Assembly: GCF_000321225.1 (NCBI RefSeq) | Contig: NW_004450660.1 | Coordinates: 1,767,509 to 1,831,508 of the forward strand | DNA: 64,000 nucleotides | Source: Odobenus rosmarus divergens | Lineage: Eukaryota; Chordata; Mammalia; Carnivora; Odobenidae | Reading direction: 5' to 3' | In this document: positions 1 through 11,204 of the stretch, piece by piece | How the letters are laid out: the number at the start of each line of letters is the position of its first letter | Numbering within the stretch: position 1 is the stretch's first letter | Program-made: the position numbers and the translations under genes | Notes under the pieces: model-generated | Told to the model about the DNA's origin: nothing | Databases searched by the model: none | What the model saw: the letters and a program-made list of their open reading frames with translations, nothing else

Positions 1-354
1 TCAGCTTTTCATCAGAACTGAATATGTCACAAAAGCTGTGGAATGAAGATCATCTCCTTTCCCTGTACAAACCCAGCAAGGAAATAGGTCCTTTCAAGAA
101 GAGACTTCCTTAAAAGTCAGGATCAAGAAGGAGGAGGCCCAAAGTTTAAGAAAAATGCCAGTCAGGTGGCAGGGCCCTAACAGTCCAAATTAACTTTAGA
201 ATCAGGTGCTATCAGTCCACTAACATTGTCATTTTTCAAGATTGTCAACTTAGGTCTTTTGTATTTCCATACAGATTTTAGAATCAGGTTGTCAGTTTTT
301 ATATACCAAAAATGTCTGATGGATTTTAGTTGAGATTATGCTAAATCTATAGCT

Positions 355-537
355 CAGGAGTTGGCAAACTTTTTCTCTAAAGGGTTAGATAGTAAATATT
401 TTAGATTTGGTGGGGTGGGGGTGGGGAGGGCAAAAAAGCCATACAATAGATAAATGAATAGGCATGGCCATGTTCCAATAAAATTTTACTTACAAAAGCA
501 GGCAGCGTTGGCCCATGGACCATAGTTTTTTGACCCG
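355..537 (+). mobile_element. hAT-type non-autonomous DNA transposon relic
   Basis: The copy opens with 'caggagttggcaaac', then the familiar 'ttttctctaaaggg' and 'agtaaatattttaga' blocks. It continues through 'tgttccaataaaattttac' and 'cccatggaccatag' to an end near 'tttgacccgata'. The two ends are roughly inverted copies of each other, as expected for a hAT-type MITE. A G-rich stretch near 410-430 is an internal change. I do not recall the exact family name. Two more copies of the same family lie at 29204-29430 and 29551-29772. Confidence 0.65.
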
Positions 538-539
538 AT

Positions 540-1807
540 AGCAGAGGAAAAAATTTTCCTTCTACTTTCCTGGATTCTACATCTGTGGCCCTGAAAAGTA
601 AACTGATAAAAGATAGATTAACAACAGAAAAATAAACAAATTTATTAACATGTGTGGTGCATATACATGTGGGAGGAACTCAGTGATGAAAAAATGGAAG
701 GGGTGGTTAGAATGTGGGGTTTAGGTAGAATTTTAACAAAAGAAAATAAATTTTTAGAGAAGTGACAAAACAGGAAAAGGGGTTTAGGCATTTAGGGGTG
801 ACAAACTGTGCTAAGGTAAATATACAGAGAAGGTAATGGATGATGAGGACTAGTTCGTAAGTTTTGTTTGTTTTAGACCGTCCGTGCCATCTCTCTCCAA
901 GGATGAGGTGGTTCTCCTTCCTGGTAAGGAAGGGGGAGGAGGATACCTTCACAATGGGAATTTATGTTTTGCTTTAGGGGGAGGACAGAGAGCTCATCTT
1001 GTGTGCTTTTTCTTAATTGCCTTTAGCTCAAAATAATCGTTATGCCAGAGAGGCATATTTTGGAGTGGCATACTCTAAACCTCTTTTTTTCTCTGTTATA
1101 GGTCAACTGACATTGAACAATGTTAAGTTTTCCAATCCGTAAACATAGTATATCTCTCCTACTGAATTAGGTCTTCCGTATTTCAATTCAGCAATGTTTT
1201 GTTGTTTTCAGTGTACAAATATTGCACATTTTTGTCAAATATATGCACACTTCATGAATTTTTTTGTAAATGGATTCAAATTAACTTCATATCAATGAAG
1301 TTTCTTTCTGTAAAGTCTATTTTAGGGAATATGGGAATTTATAATTTATGCCTTATTGTCAAAAAGAATATTATTACTATTTTGTTTAGTAAGCGATGTT
1401 CAAATATGGAACTGGAATAAAATTTAAAATCATTATAAACCAATCTGCCCTTAAAAATCACACTAATTTTTCCCTCTTTGATTTAGTGCTTCTAAATAAA
1501 GACTTTAGAAAAGCAACTGAGGAACAGAAAATATAGAGTTAAAAGTGCAATGAATCTGTTCTCCACAAGTAAACACTTAGGGAATGTAAGAACTGCTGCA
1601 TATTTTATTTTGAACGGCTACTTAAAAAAAAAAAAAAGATTTACCGTCGTAGTTATATTTTGCTTGGAACAACCTTAAGATGAGTTTGTACGTATGTGCT
1701 TCTGGGTGGCCATGAAATTAGGTGTGGGATTAAGATGTTGCCACAAAAAATTCCCAAAGTAAAAAGCCATAAACAATGAAGAGTACTTTATGCTGTATGC
1801 ATATGTA
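540..1807. other. Stretch without recognised gene
   Basis: AT-rich sequence with short accidental open frames only. The part at about 590-1080 has the look of an old repeat (an 'aacaaatttattaacatgtg' stretch and a 'gagaggcatattttgg' stretch that I associate with worn interspersed repeats), but I cannot name the family. The part from 1080 to 1807 shows nothing except an A-run at 1624-1637. Confidence 0.4.
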
Positions 1808-2050
1808 TGGTACAGCGGTAAAGAACGTGGGTTTGGACTCAGAGCCCTGGTTTCAGTCCTGACTCTGCTACTCTCACTCTCTGATATTTTGGCAAGTCAT
1901 TTAAGACTTCTAAGTTCCAGCTTGCTCATATATAAGATAAAAACAGTGTTATTACCTACTCCATGAAGTTGTGGTGAATAGTGAATGAGATAATGTGTGA
2001 AAAATTCTTAGGTCCAGGAACATAGTAAATGATCAACAAAAGATAGAGAC
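1808..2050 (+). mobile_element. MIR SINE relic
   Basis: Recognisable in order: 'ggtaaagaacgtgggtttgg', 'gagccctggtttcagtcctg', 'actctgctac', 'ggcaagtcatttaagac', 'attacctactccatga', and an end near 'catagtaaatgatcaac'. This follows the tRNA-derived head, core and tail of MIR nearly full length, with the heavy divergence expected of a repeat that predates placental mammals. Confidence 0.75.
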
Positions 2051-2877
2051 TCTTATAGTGTTCTTATTTATGAAGATGTTGAAATTGGTGATGATGATGA
2101 CGACTGTTATAAAACTTATGTATATGACAAATTTGTTCTGACTTCCCCCACCAAAAACCTTAGCAAGCAAGAAAAATATCCGATAAATGTTTTTAGATTT
2201 TGGTAGTCGGCTGGAGATGGGTGGGGGTGCAGAGAGATGGGAGAGATTGATGTTGTAGAAGCAAACAAACAGTAATTCTTCCTCACTGGACTTCAACCTG
2301 AGAAAGGAAGGCCTAGAAAAGAGCAATGAAATCCAGTTCTGACACTCCTTTTATTCCATAACAATAGAAAGAAACAATCTCTCTTAAGGGTCTTCACTTC
2401 TGGTTTTTTGGACCCTAGATCCACTATTCTCTGTTTTATGGCAAAACCAAAAATGAATACTAAGAGTTAAAAAAAATGCAGCTCATTGGGCTTCTTAGGA
2501 ATTAGTATTCCCCCAGAGAGAAGTGGTTCACCTTCAGATAAGACCAACAATTAGCCAATTGTTGATGTCTAGTGCTCAACATACAAAGACTAGAGGTTAA
2601 ATCTGGAAGAGTTTAGAGAAGTCAATGCAAAAAGCAGTGAACATGATCATGATTTATGTAGATAAATTTAGCCACTCTTAGTATGAAAAATGGTCTGCCA
2701 TGCAACATAAACAGTTTTTTGTACAACTACTTTTTAAATACATACATTTATCTTTCATCATATTTTATTACTGCTGCATTTTATTATAAACATTATGAGC
2801 AGGATCATTTACAGGGAAAAGAGTCAAGAAAGTAGCACTTACTCATGAGAGGCAGTGATGAAATGCTGATACAAACT

Positions 2878-2878
<1 letters not shown>
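2051..2878. other. Stretch without recognised gene
   Basis: AT-rich single-copy or unrecognisably old sequence. A short open frame on the minus strand at 2033-2326 overlaps the MIR end and has no protein-like features. I see no gene, RNA or clear repeat. Confidence 0.4.

Positions 2879-2904
<26 letters not shown>
2879..2904. repeat. (GT)n microsatellite
   Basis: About 13 uninterrupted GT units followed by 'atgtgc'. No transposable element host is obvious around it. Confidence 0.95.
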
Positions 2905-2910
<6 letters not shown>

Positions 2911-3374
2911 AGATTTTCACATCTTTTCTTTTTGTCTGCCTTTGCATGTTCTAGGCTAAGGGATTTCCTCATGTAGAATTTCTATCAGAAATGCTTATTG
3001 CTTTCTTCAGAACTCTCAGAGTTTTTTCCTGAATGAAGTAGTATGCCAACCACAGTGCCTGACACATCTATACATTTATTTAAATTTCCTTTCATTTAAT
3101 TATGTTCACTTGAGCATCTCTCTAGGAAAGGTAATTTTTGAGGTGCTCATGGCAGGAAAAATCCTTCAGGTTTGAAAGATGACCCTTCTGAGCATGCCAT
3201 GCCCACGTTGTCCAGGAGTAGCTCTTATCTTCTGCTGTTTTCTGCTACCAGCATCATTTCTCTTGATTCCTGGCTGCTGTATACACCTTCCAGAGGTCTT
3301 TTACTCTCCTCCAGAAACTTGGGGATTTCCCAAAAGAATCCTGGATGTTGGCTGTTAATCTGTTCTTTACCCCT

Positions 3375-3830
3375 ACCATTGGCAGTTATTTACTGAATGC
3401 CTACTATGTTGGTGGCATTATGCTAAGCACCAAGGATACAATAAGACATATTTGGGGGTGGGGGAGGCACACGTGGAATCAACAATATATCATAGTATCA
3501 ACAATTATAATAATGTGAAGAGGTTTATTAAATAGGAGTATACATCTAAATATGGAAGGAGGAAGTTAGAGGAATGTGTCTCAGAGAAGGTGATGTTTGA
3601 GAGACAATGTTCTGAAAGATAATTAGGAATTAGCCAGGTAGAGAAGGAAGGAAGGAAGGAGGGCATTACAGTCTGGGAGATCAGCATGTGCAAAATTCTG
3701 GAGGCATCAACCAGTGGGTTGGTTTGAAGAACTGTAAGTGGCTCTACAAGTGAATGAAGAGAGGTTTAAGGAGTAAATGGAGATGGGGATAGCACGGAAG
3801 GTGCTAAGGTGCTGACCGCATGACTTAGGG
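3375..3830 (-). mobile_element. L2 LINE 3'-end relic, reverse orientation
   Basis: Reading on the plus strand, 'tatttactgaatgcctacta' and 'taagcaccaaggatacaa' match the reversed L2 3' tail. 'gagaaggtgatgtttgagag', 'agggcattacagtctgggag' and 'agcatgtgcaaaattctgg' match the reversed L2 3' untranslated region. Both parts are in consensus order. The stretch between them (about 3470-3570) is too worn to follow. A small (GGAA)4 run sits at 3645-3661. Confidence 0.55.
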
Positions 3831-4494
3831 GAGGTGATCAGATGCAACTTTATTTTGCCCTACCAGTGACCCTTCCAAATTTATTTAGTGGGATCATTTT
3901 CACCTGCTTACAAAGGACATAAGATCTGAAATCATGATTTCATTGCCTGCATATTTCTAGACTGTCTAGTCCAGTACAAGGGTTTTAATATTCATTGAGA
4001 GGTGGGACTTCTCCCCACTCACCATGCTGAGACCTGGTTAGTAGTTGGCCTGCTTCTGGAAATATGGGTATGATTGACTTCAGTTCTCTCTGCCTCCCCA
4101 CTCCCCCCACCCCCACTAGCTGTTCTTTCTGGCCCAGCCAGGACTGAAAAGGGTGTGAGAGAGAGAAGTAAAAGAAAAAGGCAATTCTTAGTTTACCAGA
4201 TACATTGCAATTTGGGATCAGCAGATGGTTAAAAACTAACTCCTTCCATGGGACTTTTCCATGGTTCCTTGCCATCTTACATTCTCCCCTGTGGTCTCTT
4301 GATTCAGGCAGATACATCTCTATTCTGGTGGTCATTTGTAGTTCTTTCCTGAGCCCTTAGGAATCTAGCAGTGACATTGGCACTAACACGGGCATACAGG
4401 TCTGTAGATTGGGAAACTAGAGACCCAGAAATGACAGGTTATGTGATTTGTATGTGATTGAGGTGGTGTTACTAACCAGTGGGAAAATGGTACA
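3831..4494. other. Stretch without recognised gene
   Basis: A minus-strand frame of 116 codons (3985-4335) is open here. It has no recognisable domain and low-complexity glycine-valine turns from a C-rich run ('actccccccacccccac'). I see nothing else. Confidence 0.4.
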
Positions 4495-5186
4495 AGTGAC
4501 TTTCATAAAGGAAAAAATGAAGTTATATTCCAACTTAAACTATTCTCAAAAATGGATTCCTATTAGATTAAAAATCAAATGTGAAAAACTAAACTTTAAG
4601 GTAATAGTAAAAAAAAAGGTATAGGAGAGTCTTTGACATGGAAGTAGAGAAAGATTTCCTAGGCAAGATACAGAAATATGGCTCATAAAGAACAAATCTG
4701 ATAAATCTTTAAAATTTAAAGCTCCTCTCCTTCAGAGTATAATGGTTAAGAAATCCAAAGACTTGTGGAAAATATTTTAACCATAGGTAACAGTCTGAGG
4801 ATTAGTATTCAGAAATGTGAAGAACTACTGAAATAGTAAGAAAAATATAAACAACCCAATGAACATGTATGGAGTTTATGAACAGGAAACTCAGTGAGGT
4901 GGAAACCCAAGAATCATACAGACATTTTCTCAACCTCGCAAGTAATCTGGGAGGTGCAAATAAAATAATAATAAAATACTCTTTCATACCTTTTGGATTG
5001 ACAAAGATTTTAAACTCCAATAATATCAGCAACTGGCAAGGATATGAGAAATGGAAAACATCATATACTGCTGTGGAGAGTATAAATTAGAACGCTCTCT
5101 AAATTTCTAAATAAAGTATATGTAACATACCCTGTGATTCCTAAGTGTAAATCCTAGAAAACAATTATACCTAGTACATTATACAA
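4495..5186 (+). mobile_element. Old L1 LINE, ORF2 3' part (left piece)
   Basis: The sequence follows the last third of L1 ORF2 in sense orientation: a 'ggattcctattagattaaaa' stretch, 'gatttcctaggcaaga', 'acaacccaatgaacatg', 'aacctcgcaagtaatctggg', 'gtgcaaataaaataataa', 'aactggcaaggatatgag', 'catatactgctgtggagagt'. It contains many stops and indels, so it is dead. It is interrupted by the LTR at 5187-5657 and resumes at 5658. Confidence 0.75.
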
Positions 5187-5393
5187 TGTATTAGTTCCCT
5201 GTGGCTGCCATAACAAATTACCACAAACTTGATGGCTTAAAACAACAGAAATTTATTCACTCATGGTTCTGGAGGCCAGAAGTTGGAAATCAAGGTGGAG
5301 GCAGCATTTTGCTCCCTTCAGAGGCCCAGGGAGAATTCCTTCCTTCCTTGCCTTTGCACGTTCTGGTGGCTGTTGCCATTCCTGGGCTTGTGG

Positions 5394-5428
<35 letters not shown>

Positions 5429-5657
5429 TGCTCTGTCTCCACATCGCCCTCACCTCTCTATGTGTGCTGTTGAATTTCCCTCTGCCTCTCTGTTACAAGG
5501 ATCCATGTCATTGAATTTAGAGCCCATCTGCATAATCCAGGATAAGAGCTTCCTCTCAAATCTTTAACTTAATCACATCTTTTGCCATATAAGTTAATGT
5601 TTACAGATTGAAGGGATTAGGACGTGAATACTTGGGGATATCACTCATCCCACTACA
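5187..5657 (-). mobile_element. MaLR-type solo LTR (MLT1-like), reverse orientation
   Basis: Starts 'tgtattagttccctgtggct' and 'aacaaattaccacaaac', then 'ggcttaaaacaacagaaa', 'ttctggaggccagaagttgg', and ends '..catcccactaca'. This is the reverse complement of the 'tgctatgg...gactaataca' type of ancient ERVL-MaLR LTR. It sits inside an old L1, so it is younger than that L1. A (TG)n expansion occupies its middle (5394-5427). I could not see a clean 5-bp target duplication. No retroviral coding sequence is attached. Confidence 0.75.
5394..5427. repeat. (TG)n microsatellite inside the LTR
   Basis: About 17 TG units following 'gggcttgtggc'. The run produces overlapping false open frames in several registers (Val-Cys or His-Thr repeats). 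Confidence 0.95.
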
Positions 5658-6110
5658 GGGACATATACAATGATGTTTATTAAGAATTGCTGTTAATACC
5701 CCAAAATGGGAAGCGACATAAATGCCCCACCCATTAGATAATGGATCAAGTGTGATTTGTTCATATGATAGAATATTATATAGCAATATAGAGCCCATTT
5801 CCTCTTTATATCAAAACATAGATTTCATAGACTTGTAATAAAGCAAGTTGCAGGTACCATTTATTAATTTTTAACACAGAAATACAGATATTTAGTAAAA
5901 GTATAAAAGCATGAGCTGAATAGATACATGCAGATATATGACAGTGTTAGAAGCGGGAAAGCATCAGCAGGGTAGAAGGTTGGGGAAGAACAAAGATGAT
6001 TTCATTGTAACTTTTCTTCTTAAAAAATATACCAAGTAGAAATTCCAAAATGTGAACAGTTCTTAGTTCTCAGTGATAGACACGTAGATGTTTATAATTC
6101 CACATGTTAA
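5658..6110 (+). mobile_element. Old L1 LINE 3' end (right piece)
   Basis: Continues the L1 interrupted at 5186: 'gacatatacaatgatgttta', 'ccccaaaatgggaagcgac', 'tgccccacccattagataat', 'tatgatagaatattatatag', then the usual 'gtgttagaag' and 'acacgtagatgtttataatt' blocks of the L1 C-terminal and 3' region. The order matches L1 consensus with no large gap beyond the LTR insertion. Confidence 0.7.
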
Positions 6111-6189
6111 AATTATTTTTTAAATGTTTTCTATTTTATTTTTTAATGTTAAAAATAGAAAATGTTTAATAGTTACTCTGATAACAGTA

Positions 6190-6430
6190 TGGAGGATGGA
6201 TTAGAAAAGGCAGGAAACAGAGGAAAGGAGATCAGCTGGAGACTACTAAAAAGAGGTAAGATGTTTGAAGACTTGACCTAAGAAAGTGACCATGAAAATA
6301 GCGAGAAAAGGGTGATTTGAACAACATCTAAGGGGTAGAATCTGTAGGACCTGTGACTGAGTTGATTGGTCAGGGTTCAAGGGTGATGCCAAGTCACTCA
6401 CCTGAGGAACCAGATGAATGGTGGTCCTGC
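6190..6430 (-). mobile_element. Probable L2 LINE relic, reverse orientation
   Basis: 'gaggtaagatgtttgaagac', 'ggtagaatctgtaggacctg' and 'caagggtgatgccaag' match, loosely and in order, the reversed upstream part of the L2 3' region. Divergence is high, so this is a tentative call. Confidence 0.4.
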
Positions 6431-6464
6431 AGTCACAGGCAACTACTGATCTACTTAATATCAC

Positions 6465-6625
6465 AAAAGATTAGTTCTTACTTTCTAGAACTGTATGTAA
6501 ATGGAATGCAGTGTACTCTTTTTGCCTGGCTTCTTTGTCTCAACATAATTGTTTTGATATTCATCCCTGCTATATATAAGAATAGTTCTTTTTTATGGCT
6601 TTGTAGATGTAGTTTTATTGATTGC
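6465..6625 (-). mobile_element. L1 LINE fragment, reverse orientation
   Basis: 'tgtaaatggaatgcagtgta', 'tgcctggcttctttgtctca', 'ttttgatattcatccctgct' and 'tagttcttttttatggcttt' are the reverse complement of the L1 ORF2 end / 3' region ('...ctgaatagtattccatt...'). Confidence 0.5.
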
Positions 6626-7541
6626 CAATCAACGTAGACTGTCCCTTCCTTGCTGATTTGCTCCCTGGCTTGTCACCACACAAGATTTATTCCCTCTTCC
6701 CTCACCTACCCCCTGCCCTACCATATCAAAATCCGAAGCTTCCCGAAATCTTCTTGTCATCATTTGATGGGCAATGATAATACCAGAGGGATTTCTTGAT
6801 AGATTGCAAAATGTTGCATTAACAAAATATTAAGTGAACAATATTCTCTAGGGGGTCGGATAAGGTAACCCTCAAAGTCCCACTCTCAAAAATTCTCTGA
6901 TTTGCTGCACATCTGCTTAGTTCATGGTCCTACAAATGAACCATCATTTCTAATATGGATTTGCTAAAGACGCAAAGATAGCCAGTGCTAGTGAGATAAG
7001 GCTAAATGAACACTCTAGTTACCATGTTTGGAGTTGCCCCCACATTCATCTTTTGGTTGGCCTATGCAGAAAATAAACAACAAGCAAATTAATAAGTAAA
7101 TACCAGGAGACTGAGTTCCACATCATTATCGTCTTGCGATTCTCAGGGCTACCATATGGATCAAATTCAGCTGGTATCCTGAGGACTCCAGTGCTGCCTT
7201 AGAAAAATAATTAGTCTGGCATACCAACATCTAGGCAGTCGGCTGAAGCCTGATTCCAGGAAATAAGCACTTTGACAGAGTGACAAGCATGGATGCCCAA
7301 GGGAAGGAGAGGCCCTGAAAGAGTTGTTTTAAGTAGCTGCTTAATGATTGAGCACCTTGAAATGCTTTCACTCGGCAGGGCGAAATTATACTACCTGGGG
7401 ATGTCTGGGTGGCATTTAAAGTTGACAGTAATGAGTGTTGGTTAAAAAAAAGAAAAAGTATTTTATTGCTTTAGCAATTGCTAGACCTCCTGAAACATCT
7501 CCATTCTTTACACCTGTGCTAAGAAAAAAGAACAAAGCAAA
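6626..7541. other. Stretch without recognised gene
   Basis: Mostly single-copy-looking DNA of average composition. I see no open frame of note and no repeat I can name. Confidence 0.4.
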
Positions 7542-7605
7542 GAAGGAAGGGAGGGCGGAAGGAAGGAAGGAAGGAAGGAGGGAAGGGAAGGGAAGGGAAG
7601 GAAGA
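7542..7605. repeat. (GGAA)n / (GGGAA)n purine-rich repeat
   Basis: A run of GGAA units that shifts into GGGAA units: 'ggaaggaaggaaggaaggag' followed by 'ggaagggaagggaaggg'. It encodes a false Glu-Gly-Arg-rich frame. Confidence 0.9.
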
Positions 7606-7909
7606 GTGTTTCTACCTTGGTTGCTTTGTTTCCAAAGACTCCTGTAACAGTTTAAAAGCTAACAGCAATTGATCTCTTATAACTCGCCAGGCTTTGTGCT
7701 CAGTACTTTACAAGTATTAGCTTATTTAACTTTCACAACTGTGTGTGAAGCATTATTTCTCCTTTCTTTAAGTGCTAAAACCAGAGAAATCCTAGGCAAA
7801 CAGGTACAAGTTAGTTATTTACGAGACTGCACAAAAATGAATCTTCCTCTTTAACAAAGCTTCTCCAAGTTAAGCGAAGGGACATTATAGGGTGTAAAGA
7901 GAGAGGGCG

Positions 7910-8005
7910 CCACTGAGTCTTCATTTCCACTGCTAAGAGCAGCTAGACCTTGGACAAGTCACATGACCTCTCTGGGCTTCCGTTCCTTCCTTCCTTAAAA
8001 GGGTG
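7910..8005 (+). mobile_element. MIR SINE fragment
   Basis: 'ccttggacaagtcacatgac', 'ctctctgggcttcc' and 'aaaagggtggataa' match the MIR core in order. Only the middle of the element is preserved. Confidence 0.5.
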
Positions 8006-8011
8006 GATAAA

Positions 8012-8105
8012 CAGTCCCGGCCCTGGCTGCACACTAGAATCACCTGAGGAACTTTGAAAAACTGCCAGTACCAACCCTGCTCCCACCCTCATTCCTGACT
8101 AACTG
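8012..8105 (+). mobile_element. hAT-Charlie relic (MER5-like)
   Basis: 'ctggctgcacactagaatca', 'cctgaggaactttgaaaaac' and 'cagtaccaaccctg' match the left half of the short MER5/MER20-like hAT elements. The right end is not visible. Confidence 0.5.
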
Positions 8106-8230
8106 AACCTCAGACTGTCTGTAGGTGGGGTAAAGTATCTGGCTTTATTGCAGGGAACAAAGTATGTATGTCCCTACCTCTTTTAGCTAACAATTTAGTG
8201 GGAGAGCAAAAAGGAAAACAAAGATCACAT

Positions 8231-8352
8231 ACATATACATATATATATGAAATGCTTATATTCATATGTATATCTGAGTATATATGAATATATACATATA
8301 TATTTGTATTGATATATATTAACATATATCAAATATATATTATATATATAAA
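8231..8352. repeat. Impure (TA)n / (ATAC)n low-complexity block
   Basis: About 120 bases of interrupted TA, TACA and TATG units. It sits 35 bases before a CAN-SINE. Short frames rich in Tyr and Ile across it are artefacts. Confidence 0.9.
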
Positions 8353-8373
8353 ACATTTGTGGCAAGTGCTATT

Positions 8374-8605
8374 AAGAAAAAGGAGAGGGCGCCTGGGTGG
8401 CTCAGTTGGTTAAGCGACTGCCTTCGGCTCAGGTCATGATCCTGGAGTCCCGGGATCGAGTCCCACATCAGGCTTCCTGCTCAGCAGGGAGTCTGCTTCT
8501 CCCTCTGACCCTATCCCCTCTTGAGCTTTCTATCTCTCATTCTCTCTCTCTGTCAAATAAATAAATAAAATCTTAAAAAAAAAAAAAGAAAAAAGAAAAA
8601 GGAGA
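8374..8605 (+). mobile_element. CAN-SINE with perfect 13-bp target duplication
   Basis: The element is 8387-8592 and is flanked by exact 'aagaaaaaggaga' copies (8374-8386 and 8593-8605). The pol III A box lies in 'gtggctcagttggttaag' and the B box in 'ggatcgagtccca'. A TC-rich part and an A-tail follow. The 'gactgcc...cctggagtccc' form marks subfamily A of this window. The clean duplication suggests a fairly recent insertion. Confidence 0.97.
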
Positions 8606-9073
8606 AAGAATGGTGTTATATAAGAGAGAGTAATAAAGAGAACATGATTAAAAGGGAGGTGGAGGCGTCTGGGCAGACCTTACTGGGTGTCAGAAGAACC
8701 GGAAATGGGAATTGGTTGGGCACAGTGCAGGGGAAAGAGCTTCCTGGGCAAAGGGACTATATCTTACTTGGTTGGGCGCATATCAAACTTGGTTGTCTCT
8801 TTCCATTACATATGCATACGTATACACATACACACACAGATATATTCCTATATGTACATACAGAATAACTTGTTTGAAGACCCCAAGCCAGACAAGCAAG
8901 GTGCAAAGGACGGGACAAAGTGACCGGGAGTGCTGTACGAGATTGGCCTTAGGGAGGTCAGCAGCAGCTGGAACATGGGACGGGTTGTACTGAGGATCTT
9001 AGTTTTTATCTTAAGTATACAATAGCAATAGCAAGCCAGTGATGGTTTTAGGCAGGAGAGTTACATATTAAGA

Positions 9074-9290
9074 TTTGTCTTTTAGGGGGCACCTGGGTGG
9101 CTCAGTCGTTAAGCGTCTGCCTTCGGCTCAGGTCATGATCGCAGGGTCCTGGGATCGAGCCCCACATCGGGCTCCCTGCTCGGCGGGAGGCCTGCTTCCC
9201 CCTCTCCCACTCCCCCTGCTTGTGTTCCCTCTCTCCCTGTGTCTCTCTGTCAAATAAATAAATAAATAAATAAATAAAGGTTTGTCTTTT
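9074..9290 (+). mobile_element. CAN-SINE, subfamily with 'gcgtctgcc'
   Basis: The element is about 9084-9280 with flanking 'tttgtctttt' copies at 9074-9083 and 9281-9290. The head 'gggggcacctgggtggctca', 'gggatcgagccccacatcgg' and a pure (AAAT)n tail are visible. Confidence 0.96.
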
Positions 9291-10394
9291 TTAAAAGATC
9301 GCATGTGATTAAATGCGGAGATAGGTTTGGTTGGGGCTAACGAGATAAGAGGGGGAAGTTAGAAGATATTGTCATAACCTGATGAAGCTTTTGTTCCTTA
9401 ATAATGCCAAGTTTTAGTAGAATTCTAGGTACCTGTGGAGACTGAATAAAAAGTGGAAGAACAGGAGGCAAGAAGTTGACAGAATGCAAGTGACGTAATT
9501 CATTAAAAATCAGGAAATTGCTTTGTACTGAATTTAGAGTAGTGCCTTTGACTTAATACACACTCTTCTCTTCTCATGGGCTTACTCTGGTCCCAGACGA
9601 GCACCCCGAGTTGCCCTGCCCCCATTCCTATTCTCTTTCCCATTGTGTTTCTTCTTTCTTGTCATTGTTTGTATTTCTATTCCAAGGCTTAGGGCGCCAT
9701 TCAACCCTGTAGCTCCCATTTTTCCATCCTTGCAAGGGTTTCCATTGTGCACTAGAGCATGGTTGGAGGAAGACACTAATTGTGCAGGGTTTGGCCAAGC
9801 ATTGATTATGTAGCATTTTGTGCCCTGCTTGAGTGGCTGGTCCACTGGCTGCAGTCCATTTCCTAATGGAGAGGTGTCAGCTTCACAAAAACATCACCTT
9901 GATTGGCACTCATTACCACCTTTCAGAGCCATCATCACCCAAAGGCTCAGGAATGAAAGGTCAGCAGGAAAATGAACTTCCGCTCACAACCTCTGGGGTG
10001 GCCCCTGGCTTCTGATCATGCAGGGAGCAAGGGCTTTTGGGGAACAGGGCTCGCCGCCTTTCTGTTCTTACAGCAGATGTTTCTTGAGAAGCCAGCCTTA
10101 CGACACTAATCTTCAGTTCGCCCACTGACTGGACTCACAGCAGAGCTCTGTCTTGTTAAATTTCTGGCCCTGCCCTGCTTTCCCAGTGATTCCCAGTCTC
10201 CGCACTCCCAGCCTCTAGAGGGTTCGGACTGCAGATGGTCCTGGAGAAGGAGGTGGCAGTAGCACGCCTGTGCCCCAGCAGGTGTAAATTCACAGCGCCC
10301 ACATCCTTATCCAGACAGTGGTTGAGCCATCACCCAAAGACTTCTTCAGTAAAAATAGCTCCTAGTCAAAGACAACTTTTCAGTAGAGAAAGTA
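9291..10394. other. Stretch without recognised gene
   Basis: Single-copy-looking sequence. Overlapping short frames on both strands at 9582-10015 have no domain signature. I see nothing I can name. Confidence 0.4.
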
Positions 10395-10560
10395 CATTCA
10401 CATGAGTTCTTTCCCTCTGATCCTCATGACACCTTGTGAGGGGCACAGGGCAGGCATTGTTACTAGCCCCATTTTCCAAATAAAGGGAGAGAGAACAGAG
10501 AGGCTGGTGACTTGCCCAAGGTCCCACAGTCATTTTTGGTGGAGCTCGCTCACCAAACTG
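10395..10560 (-). mobile_element. MIR SINE relic, reverse orientation
   Basis: 'tgatcctcatgacaccttgt', 'agccccattttccaaataaa' and 'tgacttgcccaaggtcccac' are the reversed MIR core ('...cctcagttttcctcatctgtaaaatggg...'). Confidence 0.7.
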
Positions 10561-10639
10561 AACTGTTATAAGGTGTAGGGGCATATGGATCAAATGAGAT
10601 CACATGTACCGAAGCACTTTGAAAGCTGGAAAGCACTAT

Positions 10640-11085
10640 GTATTTGTATTCGTTTCTTGAGGCTGCGGTAATAAACTCCCACAAAATGAGTGGCTTAAAA
10701 TAACGAACTTATTCTCTCCCAGCTCTGGAGGCCAGAAGTCTGAAATCCAGCAGGACCTCTCTTCCTCCGGGGAGGTTTAGGCGAAATCTGTTCTCTGCTT
10801 CTTCTAGTTTCCAGTGGGTTGTCGCCATTTCTTTACTGGAAGCCACTTCACTCCAATCTCTACCTATGCGGTCATGTTCCCTCTTTTGCTTCTCTGTGTG
10901 TTCTCTTCTGTCTCAAATCTTCCTCTGCCTTTCTCTTAGAAGGATACTTGTTATTGAATTTAGAGTCTACTCTCTAATCCAGGGTGATCTCCTCATCTCA
11001 TTTAATTCCGTTTGCAAAGACACTTTTTCCAAACAAGGTACCATTCATAGTTCAGTGATTGGGACATGGACGTGTATACAGTATT
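10640..11085 (-). mobile_element. MaLR-type solo LTR with 5-bp target duplication, reverse orientation
   Basis: The LTR spans 10645-11080. It begins 'tgtattcgtttcttgaggct', continues through 'gtggcttaaaataacgaac' and 'ctctggaggccagaagtctg', and ends 'cgtgtataca'. The 5-base sequence 'gtatt' is found just before it (10640-10644) and just after it (11081-11085), the duplication length expected for ERVL-MaLR. It is the same general family as 5187-5657. No internal retroviral region remains. Confidence 0.8.
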
Positions 11086-11204
11086 TAAGGCTGTCACTGG
11101 TGATGGTGCCGGTGGTAATGCTGCTGGGGATGTGGCAGAGCCCTGGCACTGTCCAGTAGTCCAGATGCCCCCCTTTTCCATCTCCGACAATCAAGCCAAG
11201 GCAA

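Noticed and set aside
5201..5567. Cluster of overlapping frames with Val-Cys or His-Thr repeats
   Set aside because: All are translations of the (TG)n microsatellite within an LTR.
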